Source: Elusimicrobiota bacterium
GTDB taxonomy: Bacteria; Elusimicrobiota; Elusimicrobia; FEN-1173
Assembly (NCBI GenBank): GCA_016722575.1
Contig: JADKIY010000001.1
Coordinates: 186,001-250,000 of the forward strand
DNA length: 64,000 nt
Reading direction: 5' to 3'
Below, piece by piece: positions 32,832 to 47,800 of the stretch (the first letter of the stretch is position 1; each line of letters starts with the position of its first letter). A model generated the notes under the pieces. That model was not told the origin of the DNA and did not search any database. It saw only the letters and a list, made by a program, of their open reading frames with translations. A program made the translations under genes and the position numbers.

Positions 32832-35800
32832 TCAGGCTTGTTGGTTGAAGGTCTCGATTTTCCGGGTGTCGGCGTCCAGAATGTCCAGGGGGCGACCCAG
32901 GGCGTTCAAGCGCAATTGGCCGTTTTCCACGTTCCGGCCGGTCAAGCGGGCCACGGCCTCGGCTTCGGCGCCGGTGAAGACAACTTCGACCTCCACCCGG
33001 GTCAATTTCTCGAGCAGGCGGACCGCGAAGAGGCGCAGGGGAACCCCGAGGCCGAACCAGAAGGGGGCTTCCTCCCCGCCGGAAAGAACGTTGATATTGG
33101 AAGCCAGGGCCAATTCGCCCAGGCGAAGCTTCAAGGCTTCGGGATCGCGGTGGGCCACGTTGACCGTCAGCCGATCCTGAAGGTCCTTGGAAACACCGCC
33201 GGATTGGGCCAATTGGCGGAAGGCGGCGGTCAGTTGCTCCCGTTGGGCGGCCGAAGGAGCCTCGGTGCCGACCACGAGTTCCACGTGAACGGGGGCTCGT
33301 CCGCCGTCCGATTCCAGGCGCCCGCCGATGCCGGAAAGAAATTGAAGGAGGGCCCGGCCCACGGCCGGGGAAAGCTTGCCTTCGGGGAGGCTGACCACCA
33401 GGGCGTCGCCCTTGCGGCTGTCGGCCACTCCCGGCGCGCCCAGGAACCCGCCGCCCCGCAGGAGAGAGTGCAAAGAGTCTGGAAGAGTCCAAAGCGTCGG
33501 ACCGGCCACCAATCCCAGGGCGCCGGTCAGGAAGGAGGCGCCGCCCAATCCCGCCACGGGACCGGCCACGAGCAGGGCGGGTGCCGCTGGAAGGGTTTTC
33601 AACGCCGTGTTCGCGGCGTAGCTGAACAGTCCCGATCCCATTTGGGCCCATTCGCTCGCGCCCGTCCAAGTTGCTCGGAAGTTCCCGTCCAAGCTCTCTC
33701 GAAGTGCTTTGAAAACCGCGGAGAAGGGCTTGATCAGATACAAAAAGGACGTTTGAAAAAACCCGAGCTTCCGGAAACGGAGGCGCTGCGCTTCGTGAAC
33801 GAGGACGAGCCTCACCAGGGCGCGTCGAACCCCGTCGGCCCGTTCCCAGGGAGCCACCAACCAGGAAGCGATGAACCCGCGGCCCGAGGAGGGTTCGATT
33901 TCAGCGAAAATCCCGACGGGCAAATTGCCGACCGATTCCAAACTTGCCAACCCGTGCCGGGCGGCCAAAACACCCAAATCCAGCTTCTCGTTAGAGCGTG
34001 TCGCGGGTCGCGCGGCGAGGGCAAAGAGGCCCAAGGTCAGGTGGCGGCCGTAAAAGAGGGAGCCCCAGGAACCGAGCAATCCCACAAACCCACCCAATAC
34101 CATTTGGCTCGCGGACCCCGCCGCCGCGGCGTCGTAGCCGAAATAGGCCGCTCCCGCGAAGACCAGGAAGGCCATTCCCGTCTGCCAAAGGCTGAAAGGT
34201 TTTTTGACCGTGGCGTTCGCGGCGCCGCTGGCGGGAGCCGACGGCGCGGCCGCGCCGTCGTTCTTCACGACCACCGGCGTGATGTCCACCGTGTAGCGAA
34301 CGCTGATTTGCCCGCCGGCCTGCAGGGAGAGCGGCGTCCCGCCGCCGATGACCGGGGCGATGGCCACGTTGTGGCGATCGAATTGGTTCGGCAAGAGGGT
34401 GTAGGCGGCCACGGGATCCATTTTTCGGCCGTTGAAGGTGATCGACTCGGGGACAATTCGGACGCTGGGGGTGTTGTTGTAAGCGGTGCCGCCCAAGGAC
34501 ACCGATTGAACGGTCCAGGGGGTTAAGCCGCTGGACGGAAGTTTTTGGTCGTTGCCGAAATAGAGGTAGACCCGGTTGGCCGGGACGGCGCCCTGCGCTT
34601 CCAACGACAACGAGCGGTCCGACGGCGACGGGGCCCCCTGGGGAACGCCGATGTAGCTTTGGGTGTTGAGACTGCCGATGTTGAATTCGCTGACGTTGAG
34701 CGCCCGCCGGGCCGTAAAGTCGCCGGACACGTTGACGCGGGTCTGTCCCGCGGACACGCTCACGACCATTTGATAGTTTTTGGCTTCAAAGGCGCCGCCG
34801 GCGTCGCGCAACGTGCCGGACAGAACAAGACGCCCGCTCGAATCAACGGCGTAGGTGACTTGATTCAGGGACCCGCGGTAGCTGTAGGCCTTTTTACCGT
34901 CGGGTTTGTTTTCCCCAAACCCCAGCATCACCAAGGACGGCCCGGGGTTCAGGGGGTAGGACAACCCGTTGGCCCCCGGAACGGCGCCGGGCATGAATTC
35001 GGCGTAGCCCGTGTTGAGTTCGACCCGACCCACCAAGTAACCCCCGCTCATGATTTTGTGTTCCACGATGGGTCGGCCGTCCCGCGTTTCCCGGTTTTCG
35101 CGAACGACGAATCCGCCGTCGGCGAACAGGGTTCCCTGGGAATCCCGGGGGGCCTCAAATTGATAAGGCGCCTGACTAAAGACCGATCCGGTGTCCTGGG
35201 CCAGACGGGGAAGTACCGCTCCGAAATACAGCCCGTAGGCGGCGGGCAGACCCAGATAAATCGCCAGGGCGGCGTTGCCCAGGTACGGAACCTGTTTACG
35301 ACGGGCGTTCAAATCGGCCAAATCGGCCCGCAGGCGGTCGATGCCCGTCAATCCCTCCCGGGAAGATCGGTCCGAGCGTCGGCGGGAGAAAGACACCAGC
35401 CCGGCGCCGAACCCGATGGCCGACAAGAGAATCAGCATTTCCAAGACGGCCTGGTTTTTGTCTTGAACCCCCGCGGCGTAGGTGCGGTCCATGGTTTCGG
35501 CCAATTGCAACAGATAACCCATTCGTTCTTCAAGGCTGGCCCGAATTTGTTTAAGAATTCGGATTTGGATTTGATAATCCTCGGCCAGGGACTCCCGGAG
35601 ATCGCCTTTGGCGGCTTCGTATTTAGCCGTTCGTTCCCGAATCGCCTCGTCCACCTTCGTGATTTCATCGAAGTAGGCGTTTTTCTGGCCCATCACCGTC
35701 GGCTCGGACGCCAGTTGCTGGACCATGCTTTTCAAATCCTTGCCGAAGGCCTTGATTTCCCATTCTTTCATCAATTTCTTGTGTTCGGGATTCTCGTCTT

Positions 35801-38800
35801 CCAAATAGATGCCGAAAAGATTGCCGTAGACGGCCTTGACCAGGGTGTCCACCATCCAGGGCTCGTTGGTTCGCTTTTGTTTGACTTCCATGCGATCGCC
35901 GGTATCGCCGAAGGGCCGGGCCAGGGCCAATTCCCGCGCCAGCGCCTCGTACAGGATCACGGCCGAGTCCACCCGGAATTTCAGGGATTTGCCCGTGGCG
36001 CCCACGCCGGGCTTCAACAAATATTCGTTGTAATCCCGGAGGACGTCGGGAATGTGGGTGGCAACGCGGGTGAGCGTTTCGGGCGTGATCTTGTGGTTCA
36101 ACGTCAGCATCATGGCGTAACTGAACTCGACGCCCTCCGCGGAGTATTCGTTCGCGTTCCGCAGTTCGTCCAACGCCTGCTTCAACCCGTCGGTTTTTTG
36201 GACGATGCCGAGGTTGGCGTAAAACCGATCCATGAACTCTTCGGCGGACTTTATACCCTTGGATTCAAAAAACGCGCGAAGGCCGGCGTCCCCCTGGGCC
36301 GAATACACCAGGTAGTCGATGAAGGCGAACCGCATGGCGTAGTTGTTGATCTTGCCGTTCAAACGGCCCAGGGCTTCGGAATCCCGGTAGCTTTGAATTT
36401 GCATGATCTGGTTTTTGTAGTGCGTGGTTTTCAGATGGGCCAACGTCTTGAAATAGTGGCTCATCAGCCGGTCCACGGTCACGTTTTTGAGGGCGGCGTT
36501 GCCGGAGGCGCCGATTTCGTGCTCCATGTCCCGCAGGATTTCAGTGACGATGTACCCGGCGTCGAGAATAAACTGGCTCTCGTCGATTTCCGGGCGGACG
36601 AAAACAACGCGGGCCCGGCTTTCTTCTTCGGCGGCACCGGCCTTCTCCTCTTCCAATCCCGCGGCCTGGCCCAATTGGCGCGTGCGCTGGTCCCGCGTGA
36701 CGAATCGCGCCTCGATGGCGGCGGCGTCCTTGCGGAGGTTTTCTTTCAACACCCGGAGGTACGTTCCCAATTCGCCCAGATAGCGGGCCCCGCCGGCGCC
36801 TTGCTCGGGCGGAAGGTACGTGCCCTTCAGCTCGTCGAAGTGGCGTTCCAGCACGTCGATGTAGTGGGTGAAAACTTCCGGAAATCGATCCTCCACCAGC
36901 AAGCCGGTGGCGTGCATGCGGCCCACCCATTTCTCGGACTCGCCGAGAATATTGAAAATGGGCCGAAGTTTCGGGTAGAGGTCCTTATGGTCGGCCGTTT
37001 GCTGACGAATCCCGCCGTGCACAAACACGAGGGCCCGCATGGCCGTTTTGAGGACCGGCGTGTCCTTTCGAACGTCCACCGAGGAGGGTTGCCCCACCCC
37101 GACCGACGGACCCGTCAACATGTTGTACGTTTGCCCGATGCCAACGATTTTCTGAAGAATGAAGAAATCGATCACCGGGGCGCTCACCCCGGGCGGGACC
37201 GTGGATTCGGACCGGATGATGCCTTCCAAATACCCGCGCACAAAGGTGTCGCGGAATTTCTCGTCGGGGTCCAACAGCTTGGCCCCCATCAACGCGTCCA
37301 CGTCCCGCAGCTTCATGATTCGCAATTCGTCTTCGAAGGTTCCGCCGTTGGCTTCGAAGTTGTAGCCGCCGGTCACCAAGCTTTCGATGAAGCCTTCTTC
37401 CGCGAAAGGCAGGTTCGGGAAACGGGGCTTGCCGGTGGCCGGGTCGGCGGTGTGAAAGAGATCGTAATACCGGAGATACCGGGTCGCGAGCAACTGATAA
37501 TCGACTTCGGTCCCGGGGAATTTTTTGGCCGCGTCGATGAACATTTCGGTCAATCCGATGACGCCGTTGAAGGTGAAAATCGGGTGGTTGGAGTCGAAGC
37601 GGATGCCGGATTTCTGAAAGATGTCGTCGTTGATCACCCACAGTAGTTTTTCGCCCTGACCGCCCGCCGTTCGGATGAATTTGAGGAAGGCCGGGTCGGA
37701 CATGAACTGTTCCACTTGGTTTAAGCGTTCGTAGTAATAGGATTCCCAGAATTTGGTGAACCCCCATTTCTGTTTCAAGAGGGTCACCATGTCCACGAAC
37801 CCTTCTTCGCGGTAAGGAACGTGCTGGTATTTTTTGCCGCCGTATTTGGGGGCATTTTCAAAATGATCCCAGGCGTCCAGGTAGGCCGCCATCCAACCTT
37901 CGGCGCTCAAGGCCCGGGCCGCCAGGGGGGCCTTGGGCCGCATGTCGTTGTGCTCGGCGTTGACGACCAAGTTGGACAGGGAACGCAGGGCCAGGAAGTC
38001 CCGACCCCGGTCGCTCATCTGTTTGTTGGCTTGCTCCGAGAGGAGGGTGGATTTGATGGCGCGGTATTTCGCGAAGGTTTCCGATTTCAGGACCCCGGGC
38101 TGGTCCCGCAGGATGGAATCGATTTTTGCGAAGATCGTTCGGGTGTAAGAAATATAATTCTTAACGTTGAAATTAGCGCCCGCCCTTTTTTTGAGCAAAT
38201 AAATTTGAATGGCTTCGTTTTCCAGAATGCCGGGCTCTTTGACCACGTAATCGTTGACCCGGGGCATTCCGGCCGATTGTTCGCCGACTTGAACGGCGTA
38301 GCCGACCAATTCCCGGCCCAAGGTCACCACGTCCTTCAAAAAGGCCGGCGAATAGGCGGGAAGAGGCGTGGGATACTTTTCGCTGAACAGGGCGGAGGCC
38401 GTCATTTTGTAAAAAGCCTGAATGGCCTGGATTTTCAAATCGTCCGCCTTGATCGGACGATCGCCGATGCCCAGACGGTCCTGGGTGTCTTTCATGCGCA
38501 CCCGCACGGCGTCCACGAAGGTCTTGGGCAGGGATTCGTAAAGGCCGGTGTTCCACAGATCGTTGACAGGACGGAGCACAAACCCGTCTATTTCTTTTTC
38601 AAAAGCTTTTTTAGGATCGAATTTCTGGGCCATGCCGTTCAATTCGTAGCCGGCCACCACGAAGTATTCCTGGAAACCAATGGCGTTGACCGGCATGTTT
38701 TTCAAGGTGCCGAAGAATTGGGTGTAAGCCTCGGAACGGTGAGCCAGGGAGAGGAGAAGGTCGGCCGTCCGGGCGGGATCGCCCCGATGCTCTTTCTTGA

Positions 38801-41800
38801 GGTTGGGAAAGGCGTTGTAAACGGCGTCGGCCAATTGGGCCATGCTTTGAACGGCGTTGAACTGACGCACCTCGGGGTCCGTGATCTTGGCGCCCATTTC
38901 GGCTTCGATTTCCCCGTTGATCTTGTTCCGATACCAGGCCCAGTGGGGATCCGCGTCGAGTTTTTTCATCAATTCCGGCGAAGCGCTCCAGGCCGCCCAA
39001 TAGCGCAACACCGGCAGCCGGTTGCCTTCCCAATATTCCTTGTCGGTCACTTCCGGGTGCTGGGTTTTCATTTTGAGGGAATGGAGCAGCATGGTCGCCA
39101 TGATGCCCGGTTTTTCCGGCACCCGGAGACCCGCCACCCGGGCCTTGACCGCCAACAGGGCTTCCATGGTTTCCTTGTAGGTGTAGGGCCGGCCGTCGGC
39201 TTTCTTGATCCCATTCAGTTGAATGTTCAGTTGCAACATGGAAAGGTCCCGCAAGACGTTGTATTCCTTGGCTTTGGGCGACATGTCGGCCACCAGCGCC
39301 GGAGGCAACAGGGAAAGCACGTGCTGGGTGTAGGCGTCGCTCACGGCCCACTTGTTTTGGGCCATGTCCGCCAGGATCGCCTCGGACGATTTGAGGACGT
39401 CCCGGAACACGCGCAAATATTCGGTCTTGCGCTCGGGTTCCCCTTGGAGGAGGTAAAGCATGATCCCCTCCACTTCCAGGACGCCCGGCTCCATTTTCAT
39501 GTGGCTCTCGTAGAGGCGCGGCGCCAGGGACTTGGCGATGCTTTGGATCGTGGACAATTCCCGGGCGACGGACAACGCGGCCGTTCGGATCTCGGCCATG
39601 TTTTTCGTTTCGACTTTGGCCCGATTGAAATAGGCGATCCGGCCGAGGTTGTACTCGGTTTGAAGATAGGCCAGCCGAAGATCCTTGTCCGAGGGCTTTT
39701 TGTTGAACTTCTTTAAATCTTCGGTCATTCGGTCCTTGACCAGAGCGTAGAGGGCGGGGTCCGCCGGGAATTTGGCCGGATCGCTGTATTGCTGAATGTA
39801 TTCGGCGCCGATCCGCTCCAGGAAGGTCTTCATGTATTCTTCCGAGCTTGGTTCCCGCAAATTCTTTTCGTTGTGTTCCAGCATTTGGGTCAAAAATTCC
39901 TGAAGACCGCCCGGTTCCTGATAGAAGGCGGTAACCATGGGAATCATTTCCAAGTGGGCGTCCGAAATAAAGGGGATTTTGACCGGGAGCACGAAGGTGA
40001 TGTTCCCCATGATCCGCAACCCTTTGGCGACGGGTTTGGGGAACAACTGGACCGGCTTGATATCGACGCTGGGAACCACGGCCTCCCAGGACTTTTCGAT
40101 TTCGTAGGAAAGCCGGGTAAAGCGCCAAATAAGCTCCGGCGTAATCTTTTCGAGCGGGTATCCCAAACCGTAGTGCAAGTTGATGACGGCCGTGGAAAGG
40201 ACCTCGTATTTGTCCATGGACCCGGTGGCTTTATCCGCCAGCTCGCGGTAATCGTCCTCGGTGATCATCGGAGCGCCTGTTTTGGGATTCCGGAGGGACT
40301 GGCCCTGTTGGACGAACTTCGTGTAGTCAACGTCCCACACCTCTTTGATCTTGTCCCAAAGGAGCAATTGGGAAATGTCCTTGACCGACCGGACCTGGGC
40401 GGCCTTGGCGGTTTTCGCGTCGCCCATGGAGGCGTTGATGTCCAGCAAGAGGGCCGTCTGGGCCCAGTATTTCGCCACCATGGGTTCCCGCAACCAGGGA
40501 TAGCCGGTGGACAACATTTTGAGGTAGGCGCCGACGTCGGCCACCTTGAGCCCAATGGCGGAGGGGGGCACCAGGGTGATCAAGGCCGTGGAACCGCCGT
40601 AAATCGCGACGTTTTCCCATTTTACTTCGTCGGCGTTCATTCGATCCAACTGGGAAAGAAGATAGGCTAATTTCTTGGTCTGATCGTCCGTTAATTGAGG
40701 TTTCTTCAACATCCCAAGGGGTTCCGGGGGCTGAAACTGCGCCGTCGTGTAAGGACTGGTTCGCACGTCCCCGGGCAACGGGAGGGCCGTGTTGGGAATC
40801 CCGGTGAGCCGGATCGATTCGACCCCGGGAAAAACTTCGGCCTTGACGCCGGCGCCCACGTTCAGGGCCGCTTGCAGGATTTTGGGGGCGGCTTCCTGGG
40901 CAATGGGCTCCGTGCGTTGGACCTGCAGGGCCAGGCCGCCGGAAATGTCGACCCCCGTGTAGGGGCGGGGCTTGGTGACCGGGTCGGCCAATTGCTTCAG
41001 AACGATTTCCGCGGCGGTGGGCGTTCGGAGCGACTGAATTTTTAGGTCCGTCAGGAAGTTGGTGACGGGGGCGAAGAAAATGAAGCCGGCGATCAGGGCC
41101 GAGAGCCCGTAAACCTGGAACCAGCGTTTCATCATGGCGCTGCGATCGTCCCGACGGTAGGCCTGGCCGGCGAAGTGGGCGATGACCCAGCCCGTCAGGA
41201 TGGAAGCCACGATGATGGAAATGCCCAGAGGGAAAAGGGCGCCGAAATAAATGTTCCCCGTGTAGATCAGGCCCGCGAAGGCCGCGAAACTGAGCCCGCC
41301 GAAGACGACCAAGTTCATCAACGAAATTTCGCTTTTCCAGGTGTCGGCGATCCGCACGCCCATGAGTTCGCGCACAACCGTGGCGCTGGAGGTGACCCAC
41401 ACCGACGGAACGTTTTTGACGAATTCGATGACTTTGGCGACGGTTTCCAAATAGAAAGTCCGCTTGATGGCGATGGGCAAGGACATCAGCGTGGTGGCCG
41501 AAATCGTGAGCAGCGAGAGAAGGAAATTCTTCACGCCGAACACGACCAACAGGCCCCACAAAAGCGGTTTGCCGAGCCACGGGTTGACGGTCAGGACCTG
41601 CACCCGGCTCATGGCGTCGTAGTAGGCGGGATAAAGGAAATGGCCCCGGAAAGCCACGCCCAGCATGGTGATTCCGAAAAGGACGTAGGCCAGGGTTTTG
41701 TTGACCATGAGCGCTTGGTCGGGGAACAACCAGAGGGGAATCAGGCCGGCCAGCACAATCAAGAAGGAGGGATCGCCGTTCAGGCGGAAATCGATGCCCC

Positions 41801-44800
41801 CCAGGTGGTAACGGTGGGCGTGGGGCAAGGCGTCTTTTTCGTAGGGCTTGGCCGTGGACTGCATCTGGAGATCGCCCCGGAGCCAGCGGAAATCCCGGTC
41901 CACCACGCCGGCCAGGGTCAGCAGATCCCGCTCCCGAACCCCGATGGCGTTGGTGAGATAGGCCGCCACCCGGGTGACGAGGACTTTCGCGCTTTCCGTT
42001 TCCGAGGCGGCGAAAGTGCGCCAGGCCGTCCATTGGCCCTCGGGGTTCAGTCGTTCCACCGTGAGGCTCACGCGGCCCGGACGGTCGGCCACCGGGGACA
42101 TCACCAGCCGAAGCAACTCAAATCGATTCCCCAATTGCATTCGGAACACCTGGACGGCTTCCCGGTTTTTTTCGTCTCGAGAGGTTTCCATCAACTGGAA
42201 CGTGTGGGCGACGTCGCCGTACACGGCTTCCGTGGGGGAGAATTGGCTTTCCTGCCAGTCGTGGGAAAGGGCCCGGGCGACGGTGACCCGCTCATCGGTG
42301 AAGGAATCCCCGTAGGCGGCGCGTTTGAAAATTTTGCCGTACATGGCCGACATCTTTCCGAACAAACCGGCTTTGAACCGGGCGTCGTACATGTTGTGGA
42401 TCACCCGGGACTTGTCCAAGTAATCCAGGAGAATGCTGGAGAAATAAGACCCGGCCTGGCCGCCGCGGGTGTTGCGCGGGGGGTCGACTTCGATGGCGGG
42501 GTTGAACCCGACCACGCCCTGGTTGGCGGGGTGTTCGGCGACGCCGATGGCGGCCTCCACCGCCCCCGGCAAAATGGAGTTCTTGTCGTCCATGACGACG
42601 CTCAAATCGTCGGGTTCCAGGGGACGACCTTCCCCGTCGGTCATTCGATCGGTGTGAAAATCGGCGATGCGCTGGGCCAACTCTTTGTTGGCCTCGGCGC
42701 GGGTCAGCGTTCGAGTCCCGCCCCGGCTCTCGGTCACTGAAATTTGATTGGCGTCGGTTTTCGACCCCGCAAACCGGACGGTGGTCCCGTCCGCCCGGTG
42801 GATCACCACGTCGTTGCGGAAGTACCCCAGGATGTCGCCCGCCATGAGGTTGGCGTTGGGGAAGAGCGGAGCGTCGGGGTTGGTGAAATTTTCGTGGCCA
42901 TCCGGATTGTTGTAGGCCGGGGGACGCGTGTGGCCGGACTTCAACCATTCCAACCCCGCCACGTTGCCGAGTTTTTTGCCCCAGCCGCCCCGTTTCCATT
43001 GCACCACGCGATCCACCGCGGAAGCGTCGACCCCTTTGATCAATTCCGTCGCCTCGCCCCGCGAGAGCGTTCGGACGGTGCGTCGGCCCTGGACGCTCAC
43101 CCGAACCGTGGTGACGGCGTTCCCTTGAACGTTAACGTAGAGCCGCGCTCCTTCTTTGTCGAAGAGCGTAAATTGGTTGCCGAGTTTTTTCAGGGGATCC
43201 GCGTCCCCGATGGCGGCGGACACCGCCGAAACCGCGGCGGGGCCCGCCAAAAACGCTTCGGCCCACTCCATGGATTGGTTGAAGTAAACGAAGCTGACCC
43301 GGCCCGGGAATTCCGCGTCCATTTCCGCCTGAAGCCGTTGGAGGTTTTCCAGTTCGTAGGGGATGAGCTGGGCGTTGCTGGTGTTGGTGGGCATGGCGAA
43401 GGAAATCGTAAAGATTTCGGGCGATCCGGGCTCCACCGCGGTGTCGCGCAAGGTTTGCCGGAGGTTCTCGATGTCCACCCGGCGGTAGGCGGCCCAGACA
43501 TCCGCCTCCAGATGGATCGTGTCCAGAAAACGAGTGGTTGTGTCGAGGTTTTGGGCGATTTCGTTGCGGTATTGGCGGGGGACGCCATAGCGGTAGACCA
43601 CCCGGCGGACCACTTGCTCCCCGACTTGATCGAACCGGACGGAGATGTTGGGTTCCCGATCCGCCGCGAGGGAAAGGGGAAGCCCGTATTCCTTTTCGAT
43701 CATTTTCCCCAGGCCCGCCCAGGTTTTTTCCTCGGCCGCGGTGGGGCCGCCGATTTCGGGGAACCCGACGCCGAGGGGATTGACATAATTTTCCGTGACA
43801 TCCACTTCGACCCATTCGTTGTCGACCACGCGGACCCCGTCGACCGACAAGCGTTGGGGTTCGCCGCGCGCGGCGGCCAAAATCTCGTTGACCCGGGTTT
43901 CAAACCGTTGCCCGGCGGTTCCCGCCGCGGGACGGAGACGGGCCACGGTCACCCCGGGAGTCACCGATCCATCCTTGGCCCGGACGTCCTCGAACGTCAC
44001 GGCGACGTCCAGCCGGAAACCTTCCCACATTTTTTCTTGAATGAATCGGGTGAATTCGGCTTGTCCCGCGGCGTCCAGAGTACGGGGAAATTGAAGGGCC
44101 GCGCTGGGGGCCGTCGGGGAGAGATCGAAACTCGCCGTGAGGCCGTTGGCCGATTTGAAATAAGCGGCGCCGATGTCCGTCTTTAAGTAGCCATCGAGCG
44201 GGTTGCCCGACCATTTGGGGACTTCCACGGAGAAGGCGTAGGGACGGCCGGTCTTTTGGGCGTGCTCGCGCACGACCTCCAGGAAGTCCCGCCGAGCGTG
44301 CCCCTGAGGCGGCGGTCCGAACATCATAAAAACCATGACGAGCAGGGGATCCACAAAGGAACGGGAAATGTTGTAGAGGAGGGGCCCCAGGACCACCCAC
44401 GAAACGGCGGTCAATGCGAAGGAGGGGAAGAAAAAAACCTGGGAGAGGAAAATACCCGTAAAGGCCAATCGCCCGATGGCGGCCAAGGTCAGGAAAAAGC
44501 GCGCCCCCATTTGCAGCTGAAAACCGTCGGGCACGAGGCGTGTTTCGTAATAGGCGTACGTCCCTTCGAACGTCCGCCACATCACGTCGCGCTGTTCCCG
44601 CAACGAATCGCCGGTTTCTCCGAGCACGCCGTCTTTGCGTTGGGCCAGGGCCTGCCGAAGAGCGTCAACGAACGGGCGTTGGAGGACGGTGCGGCGGGCG
44701 ACGGCGTCAACGTCGATTTGGTCCCGGGCCCGATTGAGCTCGGCCAACTCCCGCCGCTTTTCGTCGCTGGCGAGGGTGCTTCGATCGCCCACGAGCCGTT

Positions 44801-47800
44801 TGATCTTTTTGTCGAGTTCTTTGGCTCGACGTCGCAAAGCGGCCAAGGTTTCGTCGGATTTTTCGACCCGGGCGGTCATCCGTTTGATTTCCGAAAGGCC
44901 GATAAAGGAAATGTAGCGACCGTGGGCGCCGTAGGTGTTGTAGCGGGGGAATTGCCCCTGCCTAAACGCCAGGTAGTTTCGCAGCATCGTTCGGCGAATT
45001 CCCGCCGGCGTCGCGGCCACCCGCGCCTCGTCTTCCGCGGTCAATTGGTTGCGGCGCCACCGACGCAGGGGGGCGTTCCAGGATTTGGGCGCCGTTCGGG
45101 GCCCTTTTTCCAACTCCCCGGTCATTCGGGCGGCCACGCGGTCGGACCAACGCTGGACGTCTTCACCGTTGGGCGTTCCGCGCCAAAGGCGGAGAGTTCC
45201 GACCATTCCGGCCATGGCAAAGGTGGGAGTGACCCAATCCGCGAAGGAGGCGTCGGCCAGCCAGCCTTGGACCGCGGCGGCCCAGGGGCCGATGTAAAGC
45301 GAAAAACCGATCCGCAGGGATTCCAGGAGCCCGGACAAGCTAAAAGCCGGACCGGCCATTTCAGTGGCCAGTTTAAGTTGCATCCCGGTGTCGGGGGCGC
45401 CGGCGGCCGACATTTGTTGTGCGGCGTCAAAAGCCGATCCGGTGTCGGGCAGCATAAAGAACATGAGAATCGCCGCGCCCACTTTGGAAAGGACGCCGAC
45501 GTTCAACGCCGACGGCCAAGAGAAGCGTCCGGTGGCGGCCGACCGATCGGGAGTCGCGCCGGTCCCCTCCGGTCCGGGGGTGGGCCCTTGGGCCGTTGGG
45601 CCGGCGTCGCTCCGGTTTTGGGCGGAGGGGACGGAGGGGGGCGCCAGCCCGTCCGCGGGGATTGCCGGCGGGACCGGGAGCGCCGCCTCCGGGGAGAAGG
45701 GGCCGTCGACGGTGTTAAGATTTGCCGTGGTGGCCGGGGCGTCGACCGCGCCCGCGGACGTTGCTTCTCCGGGCACAACCGGCCGTTCAATCGATTGGCC
45801 AAGCGAAATGTGGTGGAGATCAACGCCGGGATTTGCCTTGGCGTAGTCGGCGACGCGTTGGGCAATGTCCGTGTTGGTCAGCGAGGCCGCGCCGGCTTTC
45901 ACCAAATCCTGGCGCGCCATGCTCCACACGGTGTCTTTCATTTCCACCGTGTAATGGGCCCCGTCCGCCGAAAGCTGGGCGGCTTCCACCGAATTGAAAG
46001 CGGAAGTGGCCAGGAGCGCGGGAACACCCAAGGCGACGGCCAAAAGCAAGGTTCGAAGACGGGGGCCCATGGATCGGGACCGGGCGAAGCGGAACCCGGC
46101 CCAACCCAAGGCGGTGGCGCCGGCCAGAAGGCTCAACAACCCCGCGGGGGAAACCCCAACGGAGAGGCCCGCCGCTTCGCCCGCCATGGCCACGGGCGCG
46201 GCCAAAAAGAGCAACGCGCCGACGGCCCATTTTCGGGTCGAGGGCCAGGAACGGACCAGGGAGCCCCAGACCCGCGAGGAGGAAAACGCCGTGGCCCGGC
46301 GGGCGGCGGCCAAGGCCGTTTCGCCTTTTTGAACCTGGGCGGTGGGAAGAACATCGACATTGACCGCCGTTTGGGCCAGTTGCCGAAGTTGTCCGGCGGT
46401 GGAAAAGGCCGCCCAGCGTTCGTCGAGGGTTCGGCGCAGTTGGGCGGTGTTCCCCCGACCCTGGGCCGCGCTCAGAGATCGGAAGGCGGTCAGAACGTCG
46501 GCCCACAGTTTTTGCAAACCGGGCCGGGATTGAAGAAGCGACGAAAATCGCCTGTTCAGGTTCGCCGTTTCGCCGTTGCGGACGGTGTCTTCGGTGATCC
46601 AGGTGATTTGGTCCGACGTCAAGTCGCTGGCGATGATAAAAACGTGTCCGTTGAATTCGCCGAACAAAAGGGTTTGGGCCTTGTTGCCGGCGTTGTCGAC
46701 CAGCTGGGCCACTTCCCGAAGCTCCAGGGCCACGCCTTGGGTTTTCAACCAATCCCGGTAGGTCGTCAGGAGTTGTTCGTTGGTGGCGGCTTCGCCTTTG
46801 GGCACGGACAGCACGCGCTCCGACCCTTTGGCGAACATCTCGATGAGGCTTTGTCCCGGCAGATTTTGGGAGAGAGACGTCCCCTCCCGAAACACCAACT
46901 GGTTCGCTTCGCGAACCGTGTGGCTAAAAGCGCGGGGCTCCTGGCTGATGGTCAAATCGGAAGGCGACGCGTCTGTCGCAAATTGGGGTTGAACCACGGC
47001 GTAGTTGGCGGTCGATTGACGAAGAAGTCGGGTGAGTCCCGGCGTGTGGAAACCACCGGCGATCAACACCGCCCGCCGGGCCCCGGTTTTTTCCATATCG
47101 GCCAAGGTGTTTTTAACCAGGGCGACGTCGCGCTCCAAGGCCAGCTCATAATAGTCGCGAACCTGGGGAAGAGACTTGGCCCAGGACAAGTCCGGGGCGG
47201 GCGCGGGCGCGCCCTGGGCGGCCAGAGAGCGTTCCACCTCGTTCCAGTCCAGTGAGCCTTCTTGACGGAACGCCGCGTATTGATCGGGCGTCATTTCCTG
47301 ACGCCACAACAGTTTTTCGAGGGCGACGCGGCGGTCCAAAACGACCAGGCGCCAGACCTTATCGTCTTTGGCGAAGGATTCCAGAAGGCGGTTCTTGAGC
47401 TGGTCCACTTCCGCCACCAGGCTTTCGTGGCGAAGGCTTTCCGAAAGTTTCAGGTATCCGACATAGTCCCGGAGGCGTCGGGTCGGGAGGTCGACTTTCT
47501 GACGTTTGAGACCGTCGGCCACGGCCAAAAGACCCTCATAAAATTCGGCGGCCGTCAGCCGTCCTTGTCGGTAAGACAAGGCCCGGGCGGCCAAGCTTTC
47601 GATGTCCGCGATGGACGATCGTTGGCCGATTTTTTCCACCAACTCCGCCCGATCCTGGGAGAGAGCCCGGAGGTCGAGGCTTGATTCCAGGCGGGACAAG
47701 CGGCCCAGGGCGTCCAGATTGGGGTATGTTTCCGCCGACGCTCCGGCGGGGGAAACCGACAGCAGCGCTTGGGCGTATTGAACAAAGGAAATTTTTTGCG

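Noticed and set aside
34545..37646. A 1,033-codon plus-strand frame opposite the giant gene
   Set aside because: Composition (His, Val, Gly, Phe and Gln rich) is that of a complement of GC-rich coding sequence; no domains are recognisable and the minus-strand frame is continuous across it.
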